NCBI GenBank assembly: GCA_030052745.1
Contig: JANBVO010000002.1
Coordinates: forward strand, 124,001 to 188,000
Length of the DNA: 64,000 bases
Reading direction: 5' to 3'
Origin: Pleurostoma richardsiae
Taxonomy: Eukaryota > Ascomycota > Sordariomycetes > Calosphaeriales > Pleurostomataceae
Both the position numbers and the translations under genes were made by a program. A model generated the notes under the pieces. The model had not been told where the DNA came from. It saw only the letters and a list, made by a program, of their open reading frames with translations, and searched no databases. Below, one piece after another: positions 1 to 11,871 of the stretch; positions within the stretch are counted from its first letter, which is position 1, and every line of letters starts with the position of its first letter.

Positions 1-593
1 CATGGTTTGACGCAGAGTCGCAGCGTGAGTCCCGAGCCGGCAGGCTAAATAGGTCGTCGTGCTTATAGGAAACGTCTCAGCAGATATCAGGACATATTGA
101 GGGCCGTTGCAGTGTTGTGGATAAAGTGACCGGGATATAAGATACGAAGAAAGAGTATTGAGCATAAATAGAAGCTCATATAAGACCCATGCGGACTGTC
201 ACGGTGTAGTTCATTGGCGTCTTTCCGTTCTGTGCACTTGGGATACCCTACCGTACGATATCGTGTTGACAGACAGAACTTGACAGCTTGCGACACTGGC
301 TTCCTGTGTGACGGGATTCTGCCGAGCAATGCCTGAGGGAGCACTGCTCAGCGAAAGTCACAGACGGAAGCCGCATTTATCGGCCTTTGGGGCAGCTAAT
401 ACATAGAATAACTACACTGTAGTGTTTCTTGAAAAAGAATAAAAATACCATGAAGAGAAGGAAAGTGAGCAGATGCAAAACAAGAAAAAGGGGTTAAAAA
501 AAGAAAAGAAAAGAAGAGAGACGTGAACACGGGTTCACTTGAACTCAGAACCAAAAGAAAAACCACTTGGTCTTTATGGCCCAGCCCTCAACG
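1..593. other. intergenic, no gene recognised
   Basis: No open frame here shows family motifs or splice structure. Bases 430-575 are purine/A-rich and lead directly into the repeat copy at 594. A similar A-rich tract lies before the second copy near 59.6 kb. Confidence 0.6.
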
Positions 594-827
594 GCTACTG
601 CGCCCCCGAGCCTTCCGGCTGGGCCCTTCGGAGGGCCCCCGGGTACTTCTTTGCGGCTGATCCTTCTCCCCAGCATGCGTCATGAGAGCAAGTACGGTAG
701 AGCAGCCGGTAGAGCAGCCATGTCTGAGGCTCATGGATGAAAGCTGGATGCGTTCTAGAAGGTCTACGAATGGCTGACGCGGTTGTTGCTGCGTTACCAC
801 CTCCCCAACTACCTCACATGTTGGGAC
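594..827. repeat. diverged dispersed repeat, copy A
   Basis: This segment matches 59801-59991 in the same orientation. Shared blocks occur in the same order: GCTACTGCGCCCCC near the left end, TTTGCGGCT, an exact 19-mer CCCCAGCATGCGTCATGAG (668-686), GTCTGAGG.TCAT.GGATGAAAGC (722-743) and CTCCCCA.CTACCTCAC near the right end (801-817). Indels separate the blocks. Copy A also has an internal duplication of GTAGAGCAGCC (697-719). No coding potential or terminal inverted repeats are visible. It is probably the remnant of a non-autonomous transposable element, but the class is unknown. Confidence 0.75.
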
Positions 828-1129
828 TTTTCACTCTTAATTATGCAGACTGCCCGGGGCCTCAGGCAAATGTGTTGATGGCAGGGCTACCACCTCCCTC
901 TCGACCTGCTGGTCTGCTCCTGGGCTTAGCAATGTCATCTGAAATAGGAGGCATCCACTTCAGCTCCCTCACGTCCGTTCTCTCTCTGGCCTGCGGAGGA
1001 CTGTAAGCGTCAGCGAGTGTAAAGGCACTTCAAGGCCGGACGCAGACATAGACAACATAAACGCTGGCAATAAGCAATCTAGGGAGCAGAGCAGACACGG
1101 TGTACCGATCAAGAAATGGTCCGAAACAG
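828..1129. other. intergenic, nothing recognised
   Basis: This is the 3' flank of the rhodopsin-like gene. I see no gene or RNA signal. Confidence 0.5.
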
Positions 1130-2608
1130 CTACGTTTCATTCAGCAGGCTATCTTTGCTCTCCTTCTTCATCCGTGAGAACTCCTGGCGATACGGCCGCT
1201 CTGCAGCGTCGGCCTGCCCTACCGACTCCACCGTCGTTGTCGCCGCCTTGGAGAACCTGAGAGGGTCGACCGCCCACCGCACGAAGGGGTCTGAGTAGCG
1301 CTTCTTGCCAGCCACCGGAGGCAGCCGCGGCGACGGCGACATGTCGCACAGCTCCGCGTCCTCGTCCTGGGTGCTGTATCGTCGATCCTCGCGAGTGACG
1401 TTGACCTCGCGAGTGACGAAGATGCGCCCGAGGCTGCTCTGGACGACTGGCCAGAACACAGGCAGGGATGCGCAGATGAGGGCGAGGTCGACCTCGAGTG
1501 CAGCGAGCACGATGGGCACACTGCCATACCAGCTCGGGTCCAGGGTCGGGTACGTTCCGGCCTTAGACTGCACGATGCTGACGAGGCGCCATATGGACAG
1601 CATGTTTACGCTGTAACAAGTGTCAGTGAAGTCTTTGGAGACGATATGGCAAGCAGGAAGACCTCACACAGCGCCAAGGAAGATCAAACCGAACAGACCA
1701 ATGCGAGACTTCGATGACAGGCCCGGACGAAAGTACAGCGGGATTGGGATCGCGAAGACTGTGAGATCGAGGAGCACGTTGGTTGAGACTTGACTGATAT
1801 AGGTGCCCGCGAAAACATTGGCATCGTGGGAGCCGAACCCCCATCTTGCCTTCGCTTCAATGGACCAGTTCCAGTACGCCTCGACGGGGTAGCACGGCAC
1901 CCAGGCGATGAAGGAAAAAGCAACGCCCCACAGGGCCGTGATAGCGATGGCCACCATCGTGATGTATCGCAGCCTGGTACCGTCTTCGAATATCCGGAGG
2001 TACTGGAACAGGAGGGCCAGCTTGATGAGCGCTGTCGACATTGGGTAGGCACCATTGGGGATATAGAACGCCTGGTGAACGAGTCAGGGATGAAAGGTCG
2101 AGGAATAGAAGATGTGAGAGAAGAGCAACCTTGATGAAGTCCTGCACCTCGTCAAGAGAGAGGGTGAGAAAGTGCTTCCCAAGACCATGGTCCAGCGCTT
2201 CACTTCGTCAGTCGAAGGGTTAACAATGCGAGAGGGAGATACGAACCCAAGCAAGTGCCAATAGACAAGACAAGCGTGGTCACCTAAACAGGCGGCGTCA
2301 GAAGCTTTGGATACGATGGTAAGGGAGTGAACGCACGCACCATAACCAGAACGACGAAGAAGTCATCCCATCCGGGACAACGGAGAGTGAACACTCTGGT
2401 GTAGAGTCGGACGGCGGCGCAGGACCACGACAGCAACTATACAAAACAAGCGATTTAGTCACCAGGCATTGCAAACTTCTCGCGGGATATAGCTGCTCAC
2501 AAGAAACGTTATCACAACCCCTAGAACAGCCTCCCTCTTATTCAAGACCGGTACAGGGTCGTGGAGGTTGTCGACCTTGCCGACTAGATCGAAGACTGAC
2601 GCCCCCAT
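1130..2608 (-). CDS. rhodopsin-like seven-helix integral membrane protein (SAT4/PTH11-related fungal family)
   Basis: Six exons are inferred: 2341-2436 after 2501-2608, then 2247-2283, 2130-2197, 1668-2071 and 1130-1610. They total 1194 nt (397 aa) with every junction in phase, and introns are 49-64 nt. Family hallmarks appear in order: PGWDDFFVVL at residues 57-66, HGLGKHFLTL in exon 4, a STALIKLALLFQYLRIF helix, a WVPCYPVEAYW loop, an N-V-D/L-L-D-L helix with PIPLYF, and a closing helix ending ASLPVFWPVV. The tail after that is hydrophilic. The family is the fungal rhodopsin-domain proteins, common in moulds as many paralogues; some act as PTH11-like receptors, but most have no known ligand. 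It sits alone, about 1.1 kb from the next gene. Function beyond a membrane protein is inference. Confidence 0.88.
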
Positions 2609-3683
2609 CGCCCGGTCGGTGTTAACGATGCCGCTCGCTAAGGGGTAAAGAGTGAACTCGAGGCAACAGTGCCATCTGCAGACAATGAAGTCGAGCGAGA
2701 GCGGTTCTCTTCAAGGGTCTGAAGACTTCAGTCGCTGGACGGAGTACTGCCTCTCAGCTGCACCTAAAGAAGGGAGAAGAGAGAGGACGGAGTCCCCGCT
2801 CCCCCACGGTAACATATCTGCTCAGGATCCCATCGACAGAAGGCAGATAACCGGGAATACCTTCCTTCTGACGGGAGTAAGGATCGGCAGAGGCATGCAG
2901 AGTCCGGGGGTGTTTACTGCGCGCTAGACAGCCTTTAGCGACGAGGCCATGCCTTTCCGGGCGGCTCTCATGGTGCGTGGAGGTTGCATCCTCACTGGGT
3001 GTGAAACGAGGGCCCTTGCAGGCATCCTGGGCCCTGCAGATGAGTTCGTTTCGGCTGCTCTAAGGCTGATAGTCCAGCCCGCCGGCCGGGGATAGCAGGC
3101 TTATTCCTGACTTTTCAGCTCCCGACACTCGGCTTGCAGGGCGCACGGGCTCACCTCCATCTTGTCTCTTCAGGCCTAGTGCGCCTGAAGGATCCCGAAA
3201 CCATGCAGCCGGGAACAACAAGCTGGAGGTGGACAGCAGCCACAGCGGCAACTCCGAGATTCAATCGGCGCTGACACGACATTGCAGTCCCAACAATTCA
3301 GCTCGATGAGAGCAACCCAAGGCGGCAGGTGGCTTATTGTCTTACGTTGTCCCCTGAAAGGCGTCATCATGCGCAATGGCACCACACACACATATACACG
3401 AACGGTGGTGAACGCCTCCGCGGCAATGTTCGGGTGCTAAAGTCGCTCGCCAGGCTCTTGAAGCTGAGACGACAACGCTCGGATTTCGGCAGAGCTCGGT
3501 TATGCTGCCAATAGTTGCGGTGCCTGGAGAAAACGGAACAGCTTCCGCGGATGATGCATTGGCGCCCACTCTGTGACTGCAACAAGACGAAGGAGATGAT
3601 GTCTATAACCGAGTTCTGATCTTTTGATACGAGTAGAAGGTAAGGCAGGAAGGGAACAGCCATGACACCCAGGACGATCTACA
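2609..3683. other. intergenic, nothing recognised
   Basis: This is 1.1 kb between two minus-strand genes. Several open frames of 60-100 codons overlap on both strands, but none shows a family motif or intron structure. Confidence 0.5.
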
Positions 3684-4347
3684 CTACACGGCGGCCGTCC
3701 AGTTCTCCTTGATAACGTCAACGATGACGCCGTGGTCCTCGTGCTGCTTCAGTCCGCTCACCACCACCACGGCCACCACCCCCTCCACGCCCCTGACCCG
3801 TATCGGCACCGCGCCCCCATGTATGGCGTAGCGCCCCGCCTGCTCCGGCCCCAGCCCGTACTTGGCCGCGAAGGCCTGCTCGTCCCCGTCGAACTTGCAG
3901 TGCAGCAGCCACGTGCTGCACCCGAACCGCAGCACGCTTGCCCGCTTGCGCGCCACCCACAGCTCGTTGTCCGGCGCCGTGCCGGTGCCGGTGACGCACT
4001 GGAAGAGCACCTGCGGGCCGTTGGCGAGGGCGATGGAGATCAGCACCGGCGCTGTCTGGCCCAGGGGCAGCAGCCGGGCGTGGAGCAAGTGCCCGAGGTG
4101 CCAGGCGTCCTCGACCGTGAAGGAGTCAAAGGTGAAGGAGTTGCCGTCGGCCTTGACCGCCTCGACCTGTGTTCCCGTCAGTACCTATTTTTACAGGTAG
4201 ATACTCCTACGCGTGCCACCCGAGATGGCCGGGCTAGTGGGGCCGTCTCACATCACTCGGAGGGTTCGGGATCGGCCGGAAAGCGCCCGCAGACGCCGGT
4301 ACACTGCCGGAGTCCTTAGATCGGCGGGTGAGCACTGTGGGAGACAT
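3684..4347 (-). CDS. UPF0303 / GlcG-HbpS-like protein (yeast YBR137W family)
   Basis: Two exons: 4252-4347 and 3684-4166, with an 85-nt intron containing TACTGAC near the acceptor; 192 aa. Family features are FDSFTVEDAWHLGHLL near the start, an ALANGPQVLFQ strand, W-x-x-R-K, a K-Y-G-L segment, GGAVPIRVRGVEGVVAVVVV and the closing SGLKQHEDHGVIVDVIKE. Length matches the family (160-190 aa). This fold is shared with haem-binding and haem-degrading GlcG/HbpS proteins. YBR137W relatives are cytosolic with poorly defined roles, linked in yeast to the GET pathway. The ATG at 4347 was chosen because it is the first in frame and lies about 75 bp below a TATA box at 4421-4434. Confidence 0.85.
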
Positions 4348-4420
4348 GGCCGTGGTATGTTCGGGAAGACGTTTCGTTTGATGCCGAGCCCGGTAGACGG
4401 CGGCCCCGGCGTAGCCTCTA

Positions 4421-4434
4421 TCCTTTTATATACT
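4421..4434 (-). promoter_or_regulatory. TATA box of the UPF0303 gene
   Basis: The minus strand reads TATATAAAAGGA here, about 75 bp upstream of the ATG at 4347, a normal distance for a fungal core promoter. It is the clearest TATA element in the window. Confidence 0.55.
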
Positions 4435-4702
4435 GAGCGGAGGCACCGCGAGACCCCGCGAGGCCCCGCAATCGGGCCGGTTCCACCGACGTGACCGGGA
4501 GAACCATCATCCACTCCACGATTGCATAATGTTACGTGTTTAGGCCCTGGGCGATATGAGATGTGGCCGCATCTTTGCTGGACCGTGGCAGGTCAAGCCG
4601 AGAGATGACGGGACCGGACTCGCTCAGATAAGAAACGGGTTTCTGTCATTGGGTATAATATAATAGTAGGCAAGTTAGAAATACATGATTTATCATCGCT
4701 CA
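4435..4702. other. intergenic between the UPF0303 promoter and the CSC1 3' end
   Basis: Contains the upstream region of the UPF0303 gene and the 3' flank of the channel gene. Nothing else is recognised. Confidence 0.5.
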
Positions 4703-7700
4703 TTACAGCATGCGGTATATCGCCCGCTCGTTATGGTACGGCGCGGCATCCAGATCCACCACCATCCGTCCCTTCTCATCCAGCCACGCGCCACCGTCGG
4801 ATATCGAGACCACCTTGCTCGTGTGAGCCACTTCCTGCCGGCTGACCCGGGCGTCGTCCCGGGGTATCCACAGCTGCGGCGCCGGCATCCACATCTCTGG
4901 CGGCCAGTAGCACTGCCGCAGGTCGCGGTCTTCCGGCTCCCCCGGCGCGGGCTCACCCTGGTCGACCATCCGGCGCAGGAACCGGAAGTCTTCAAAGATC
5001 TCCGGGTGCAGCCAGCGCATGATGAAGTTGGGCTTCTTGTTCGGGTCAGGCGTCGTCCACTTGTTCCACTTGGCGAGGAGACGCGGCACCCCCGAGTCCT
5101 CCGCCTCGGCTTTGACTTCTGCCATGAGCGCTGCTTTCGTCCAGTCGCTGATGGAGGACATGAAGCCGCGTCCTCCTTCGATACCCCGACTGGTAGTCAT
5201 TGTGTCCATGTCCTCCTCTTCCCCGAATGCTTCTTCAGGGTCGTAGTAGTCAGCGGCAGCACCCCCGGGGTTAGATTCGGCGGTCGCTGGTCCGTCACTG
5301 CCGAGCACGTCGTGCGGCTCTTGCTCCCCTTCGATGTCCTCGACCTCCTTGTTCTCCAGGGCTAATGTCCTGGGCAGATTGTAGAGTAGGGGGCTGACAG
5401 CATCGTTGAGCGAGATGTGCACGAGCCCCGTGAATACCAGGAACATGACCATGAGGATAAGAGGCGCGAAGGCAAATTGCAACGCGAAGAGGCCGATAAG
5501 ACAGATCTCTGCCAGATATAGACCCGTCAATAGGTGCATCAAGGCCCGTGGATAGAAAAGCCCTTTTGCATCCAATGTTTGGGTGTCGTAGACGTAAATG
5601 AGGTTGTATCTGTACATCACGTATGTGAAGCACATGCCGAGGCCAGAGAAGACCAGCACGAGGGGAGCTATGCAAGAGTAGCTGATGGCTGTGTGATAAA
5701 ACCCAGTCAGCGACCGCCTCTTCCGAGAAAGACGAAAGATCACACCAGAGCTTACCTATGACGCCGAGGTTGGTGAAGACCGGGTAGACGCTGCCCCAAT
5801 GGACTATGGGGAGCTTGTGCCAGCGCTTGAACCTCGTCCTTGGATTGTCAGCCACCTTGCCAATGATCTGATGCCTGAACAGCTGTAAGAGCTGCAGGAA
5901 GCCGCCGGCACCGGCCGCAAGGCACTGCACGAGAATGTAAGAGAGGTAGAAGTTCGAGGCCTTGGGCAGGTTCTGGGACAGCAGGTCTTTTGCAGACAGT
6001 GGATCCTTCAGGATGTCTGTGAAGGCGGCGGATGCTGCCGATGTGAGCGTCGTGACCAAGAAGACCTGTACCACCTGGAAGACGAAGTAGGCGCTCTGCG
6101 TGAAGAGCTCGATCATGGCAAGGGAGGGCACCCCGGCAAACCGGGCGCAAGCTGTAATCGGTCTAGTCAGTGTACTGGTAGTCGCGATCTTTGATATCGG
6201 ACACTCACCTCGCACCAGGACCGGCACGATAGCCATCAGCAGAGATAACGCCAAGGCCGGAAGAAGACCCTGTATGACGCCCGTGATGATCGACGGCAAC
6301 TCCTCAATCCACCCAAGAAATGGTATCTTTTCGCTCAGATACTTCAAGTTGGATATCATCCCCACCAGAGCCGACGGAATCGACCAAAAGATGACTCCTG
6401 CGGCGATGGCTCCCATGACAAGGAAGCGCCGTATTATGCGCTCCCACCACTTCATCCGCAGCGCACTCCATACAATCTCGCCTGGCCTGATCCCGATGAA
6501 TCGTGGCGACATGTGCAGTGGCTGGTGGTGGGCGAGCGTCTGGAAGGCCGCCTGCGCGTCGGCCTGTGAGTCGAACTCGACGAAGACGGCGCTCATCGAG
6601 ATGCCGTGTCCTGCGCGGTGACGGCGGCGCAGCTTCGCTATCTGCGCGTTGAGGATTTTGAGCCGCGAGCGCGTCCATTTGATGGTGTCGACACTGCGTC
6701 CGAGATTTGCTAGCGGTCGATGGGTAGGACGTGACTCCTGAGGGATGTAGAGTGCTGCGACAGAGCCGTTGACGTCGGGAAGAGATGGGTTGAGCCCGTA
6801 CGGGTGAGTGTACTCGGGATCAACGTGCTTCTCGGCACTCTTTTCATCGCTCGACCCTCGGTGGACTGCTGTGCTGGGGCTCAGTTCCGAGGAGGACAGA
6901 GACCGTGAGGAGACCCGGAAGTCGTCGCCTGCATTATGGCCGACCGATGATTTGCGCCCAGGGTGAAACGTCGATGCATCAGTGATGGCCGGAGACACGG
7001 GCTCGGATCCGCCCTCGTGCAGAGCGCCCTGCGGTTGGGACTTCAGCTGCTTGCTCCTCGAGGCATTGGCCATCTTGATAAGCTCAATCTCCGCTTTCTC
7101 CAGCCTCTGTGCCGTCTCCTCTCGCTCCTTGACCAACTCCCTCAGCACCTTGGTATTCTTCGGTATCCAGACATTCCTCACGGAATCGCCGAAGAGCTTT
7201 TTGATCCGGCGCTCATCCAAGTAGCGCGGGGGCACGCAAGTGAACAGAACCGTCCTGGACGACAGACGGTGAGCAAGCTTAGGCGACAAGAGGTACGCTT
7301 GGCGTAGATTGATGTAGTAGATACATTCTCGGGATATCATAAACAGGATGAACCCTGAACAGCAGTTAGCAAAACGTCGGGGGAAGGGCAAGTCATCAAG
7401 TGACATCAACCGTACCGAAGAAGCACCACGACACCACGACATGCGCATAGAACTTCGTCCCGTTTGCGACATTGCCAATGGTCAGGAGGTCAAGCTGCTC
7501 CAGCTGCCTGCCGCCAGTGCCATGGATGGGAAGGAGGATGGGCCAGGCAAAGCACACGCCGGCGAGGCAGATGATACAAAGAACCCGGAGGAAGCGGAGA
7601 AAGAAGAAACCATCCAGTGAGCAGTGGTTAAGAATGTGTGTCTCAGGGGTGTGGTAAAATGTCTTTACCCAGCCAAACCAGCCACTCGGCAGCGGCGCGA

Positions 7701-8216
7701 TCTGATCGCTGCTCTAGAGTTAGCTGGATCTCAGTCAAGCTGAGCCATTCAGGTGGCCCTGGCGGTCAGGGCGGTCAGTGGCTTCTTACGCTGGAGCCTC
7801 GATGCCGGATACGGCCTTCGGGGAGTAGACTCTAGGGCATCGGGGCCGAAGAGCGATGAAGATGAGAAGGCAGATGGCCGAATAGATGAGGACGGGCACG
7901 AAGGTGCTGCCCAGCGACGCCAGCGACGAGGAGTTGGTCCCAACATGAGACAGAGTTCCTCCAGTCGAATTGTCGCGGCCGGAGCCCACTCTGGGATCAT
8001 CGGACTGGTTCTGCAGCACAGCCAGCATTAGCACGATGAGCACAACTCGCTCGAGCCCGCCGCATCGCCAGTCTCGCGCTCCGTCCCGGCCGCTCGGCCG
8101 GCGGCGGGGGGCTCACGCGGCGTTGACCGAGACGCCTGATGCACCCGGGACTCACTCACCACTGGAATCAAGTCGCTCCGCGGCAACAGCCCCAGCTGTT
8201 CCACGCTCCAGGCCAT
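4703..8216 (-). CDS. CSC1/OSCA/TMEM63-type calcium-permeable stress-gated cation channel
   Basis: Six exons: 8160-8216, 7790-8010, 7416-7708, 6209-7354, 5756-6151 and 4703-5688; 3099 nt, 1032 aa, all in phase. The order of domains matches the family. An N-terminal helix precedes LRPRCPRVYSP and LPSGWFGWVKTFYHTPETH. The second helix pair ends with ISRECIYYINLRQAYLLSP. A long cytosolic loop follows, with TVLFTCVPPRYLDE, a disordered Ser-rich insert and AVFVEFDSQADAQAAFQ. The seven-helix RSN1 core starts at IVWSALRMKWWER and runs through QVVQVFLVTTLTSAASA. A C-terminal cytosolic tail carries a Glu/Asp-rich stretch and the PNFIMRWLHPEIF motif. Homologues are plasma-membrane or endomembrane channels gated by osmotic or mechanical stress (yeast CSC1, RSN1). 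Intron 2 acceptor could be AG at 7709 or four bases earlier; I prefer CAG. Confidence 0.92.
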
Positions 8217-9559
8217 TGTTCATGATCATGAGTTCAGGAACTCGGGACGACGGAAGGCATCGTCGATGGGAGTGGTTCGAGTCGAAGGCAGGGTGCGGCT
8301 TAGTTACAGTAGTAGCTGCATATTTCAGCTCGGGTAGCCCTCTGGGGGTGCCGGCCACCGATTTTCGTCGACGCCACGGCGACTTGTCAGGCGTCAAATC
8401 GGGAATGGTGTCGCACTACGGCCGTCAATATTGGATTGGCAATCATCAAGATCATCTCCAGTGGTGTTTGATCCGCAGCCTCTCACTGGTCCCTGGAATC
8501 GCCTGCGACAGGGGCCGTCAAGATGATGGATTTCCGAGTGGGGACGAGTTTTTCACGAGCGATCCCTGTGATCTGCAGATCGGACCCTGGATCCGGCATC
8601 GGCTGGTCCGAATGGGGGTCTTTGCAGGGTCTGGATCCCCTCTGGAAAAAGCAACCCTGCAGCCCTCGGTGGTCAGTCACTGTCACTGATTCAGTATCAG
8701 TGGCCATCCAGCATTCGATGATAAAGCGTCTCTGCCGCAGCTCCGAGCCGAGCTGTTCGGAACCATCCCAGCAGCAAACGGCCTGGCAGACAGGCAGTGA
8801 AAGCAGATCGACCCGAATAATGATGGGGGCAAGCCACATCGTTGTGCCCTGACCGCGTCCCAGCCCGTCGCACCGGCTAGGGCAGGGTGACACGGCCACT
8901 ACTGTGCGGAGGAGACACGTTCAGCGTTGCTAGCAGGGGCTGATCTGCGGGTCATCGCCGACCACGACATACCAGTCTTCCCGCCCAGCCGCCCTTTCCT
9001 TGCGTCGTCAGCCCCATCAGGAGGGTTCCGCCGGAGGCTGCTCCGGCTCCAAAGCCGGTCCGCGCTGGCGAAGAAGACGCGGTAATATGGTTGGTGCTCT
9101 TGTCATCGTTGGGGTGTTGCTACGTTAGTGCTATGGGTCCATGTTCATCGGCAGTGCGCAGCAAGCGAGCATCTCCGTGGCCATGACTCTTGATCGTCTT
9201 CTACTGGTCCAGCTTACGAGCCTGTAATAGGAGGCACAACCCAGCAGCCTCGGTCAACCAGGGATTTGGCTTATCAAGAAGAGCCGCCACAACATAGTTC
9301 TGGCAACCCAGAGCGGATTTGAAGTCTTCCTCGACCTGTTAGGATGACCTGTGGTGTTTCTAATGGGTAGATTCTCCAATTCCGTGGTCGTTGCTGACGT
9401 CCATTTTTAGTGGTGTCTCGAAGACTGAAGGGCATTTCTCATTCCACGGAGTTGAAGTACAGCGGTGGATCAGCACCCTGAACACTCTGTACGTGTCGGC
9501 GTGTCTATCGATACAATACCGGTCTCTCAGAAGTAACGGGAGAGAAATCACACGGAACC
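8217..9559. other. intergenic, nothing recognised
   Basis: This is the upstream region of the channel gene plus about 1 kb of unexplained sequence. An open frame at 8483-8899 (-) has no recognisable motif. Confidence 0.5.
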
Positions 9560-9960
9560 TCCAAGAACCCAAGCTTTCTCGAGAAGTAGTGATACATCCA
9601 GTCGTCTGAAGGGAAAACCGGCGCGCTGCAGTGGAAGACCTGAAAGCCCTGCCAAGGAAACTGGTGTAGGGGTCCCAGGACCACATTTCGGTCCGTTTCA
9701 AATATCTCCGGATGGAGGCCTCGATATCCTCACAGACCAACTCATGCAAGTGCACTTGCCCGGGGTAAACCGTCTCAAGAAACTCCACACATACCCCAGA
9801 GCTTGCACAGAGCCCGACAGCCTCCTTCTCTCCCGGACACGAAACTTGGCTCTCAAAGCCCAGTAGTCGGCATCGACCACTCGCGCGGTTGTCCAGTCTA
9901 CAATGAAGAATTACCGGCGCCTCGTCGGGCTGTTGTTCGGCTCGAGGAATTCATAGGGGC
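9560..9960 (-). pseudogene. decayed coding relic, family uncertain
   Basis: On the minus strand, protein-like segments run in the same order but in different frames. APVILHCRLDNRA (about 9881-9920) is followed one frame over by VVDADYWALRAKFRVRE (about 9830-9880). A third frame carries EFLETVYPGQVHLHELVCED and then a tract ending WSWDPYTSF (about 9670-9790). Next comes a segment with QGFQVFHCSAPVFPSDDWMY in yet another frame. No GT-AG introns fit the frame changes, so I read this as a gene broken by indels. The style resembles a fungal family of uncharacterised proteins with a VILHC(R/K)L core, but I cannot name it with confidence. Confidence 0.4.
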
Positions 9961-10765
9961 CCTCCATTTAGGCTGTTCCCTTATCAAAGGGTGCTCTTTC
10001 CCAGAACTTTGACTTTCTCATAATTATGTGACTAGGCCCCTTAGTACAGGAAAAGCCTCGCTCTCAGCTCCGCAGGGATTGCCTTGTTTCTCGAGGACAG
10101 ATCGTTAGAGGGCCTCAAGCGACATTCTGCATTCGCGCCCGAAGACGATGAGACAGGATTACGCAGGAGTGCCGAATATGTGGCGAATTCGTGGGCCTTC
10201 TGAAACTGCTGGAAAGAAATCATCGGAGTTGCGCCGAGCACCTCCTTAACGACGGCGATGGCCCAAGCCTGGTTGTCTGCCGTACAACGGACCGTCCAGC
10301 TTTCCCACTTACTCTTACCCGTTCCCCTTCTCATTCGGCGTCTCAATCCAGTCTCACTGGAGTCGACGAAGTACTAGCACACGGCTCCGAGCAAAGCGAT
10401 CTCGACGGAGATAATTCGAAATGCATGCACCGGGAAATATTTCTGAGTTCACAACCCCCGAGACATCGCCATAGCTGACCCTGGAACTCACGTCCCTCTG
10501 GAAGGAATTCTGAAGAGCATAGGGGTCAAGATCGACCACTGATATTTCATCAGCGGCGCCTCTTGCGGTTGAATGTTCTCACCGCAGCCATGGACGGGCG
10601 ATGTTCTTTAATGTTGGATAAGAGACAAAGCAGACGCGATGCAGGTTACATATTTCTAGATAAAAGCGAGCGAAATCGTAGGTATTGTGATAACTAGCAG
10701 TAAGCCGACGTAGGCAAATCAGACATGTCAGCCACTGACTCATCCGAGATGTCGCTGTCCGTCCC
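9961..10765. other. intergenic, possible further relic
   Basis: The minus strand keeps an open frame at 10041-10346 that might be the amino-terminal half of the neighbouring relic. No motif supports it. Confidence 0.3.
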
Positions 10766-11871
10766 CTATTCGGCCGGTTTCTGTGCTATCGTCCAGTACA
10801 TTTCGAATCCCAGTTCGGTAATCCCCTGGTCAATCTCCGCGTTCAACGCGTCGACCAGGCGCGAGGCGTCCTCGTGAGTTTGTATATGCTCGAAGCCGCC
10901 CCTATCAACGATGCCGCGGAGGGACTGGCTGGCAGCCGCGACCAGTGCGTGGCCGCATCCCTTGCGCAAAGCCGCATCATCGGAACCGAACGAGCTAAAG
11001 GTCTGTTGCGTGCAGTTGACAAAACCGCCCCTCTTCACCCGCTCCGGCAGAGTAACGCCGATGCTGTGGAATTTCATGTTAGGTTCTGCCCTCCAAACAG
11101 TGTTATAACGAACAGATATTGGGGGCCTCGGACTGCCCGTTCACTGGGATGACAGTCGGCATGATGACATAGGCTGTCTTGTTCCCCGCCCGATCGGCTC
11201 GACAGCACTTGGCGTCTGACCTCTCCCGAGCGTCCAGGGGAGCGAATCGCGCATTGCTGACCGAGCGTAACTCAACTGCCGATGTAGGAAAGTGGCGGCC
11301 GCACGTACTTAGGATCCCTCCCCACAGAGACGGCATATCTGACCTCAGCACTAATCCAGTCGAAGAAGTTCTGAGTTACAGGCACGGCAATCCAGCTGCT
11401 GTAGGACATCTCGTCCCACAACAGCCACCCCCCGGGCTTCAGAAGCTTCAGGATATTCTCGGCCAGCGGGGTCCACTGGTCCGCCTTGACGCCAAACTTG
11501 ACAAGCCGCAGGTGCACGAGGTCGTAGACGCCGTGCATCTCCTCGGGGAACGGCTCCAGCATGTTGACATAGGACAGCGTCATATTGGGCGTGACCATGG
11601 CCGGGTCGTCGGGGAACTTGGAGACGTCGAAGTCGAAGCCGTCGAGACGTGCCGAGGTGGGCAGCTCGGCGGCCAGGGACCGGAGCCAGACACCGGTGCC
11701 GGTAGCAACATCGGCAACGGCGGGGGAGAGCCCCACGGACTTGAGGTGGGCACGGATGTGGTCGGGGAGCAGAGTCCTAGTCAGGGGGGTGAAAATGCTG
11801 CTATGCTGGGTCTCGAGGCGAGCTTCCTCGACGCCTTTGACGCCGTTGTTGAGGGTGTAGACGGAGCCCAT
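10766..11871 (-). CDS. class I SAM-dependent methyltransferase
   Basis: Two exons: 11309-11871 and 10766-11090, joined over a long 218-nt intron (GTACGT donor, TTGGAG acceptor); 295 aa. The fold's signature motifs are visible: motif I VADVATGTGVWL at residues 52-63, an acidic motif II region DGFDFDVSKFP, and the post-core LLKPGGWLLWDE. The second exon supplies a LPERVKRGGFVN segment, as expected for the β6-β7 end of the fold. Relatives methylate small molecules in many fungal pathways. There is no polyketide, peptide or terpene synthase within the window, so a substrate cannot be inferred. The intron is longer than its neighbours, so the exon 2 boundary is the weakest point of the model. Confidence 0.8.

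Noticed and set aside
8483-8899. 138-codon open frame on the minus strand upstream of the channel gene
   Set aside because: No family motif or intron signals; likely chance.
10766-11871. Possible secondary-metabolite cluster around the methyltransferase
   Set aside because: No polyketide, peptide or terpene synthase, P450 or cluster-type regulator is present in the window.
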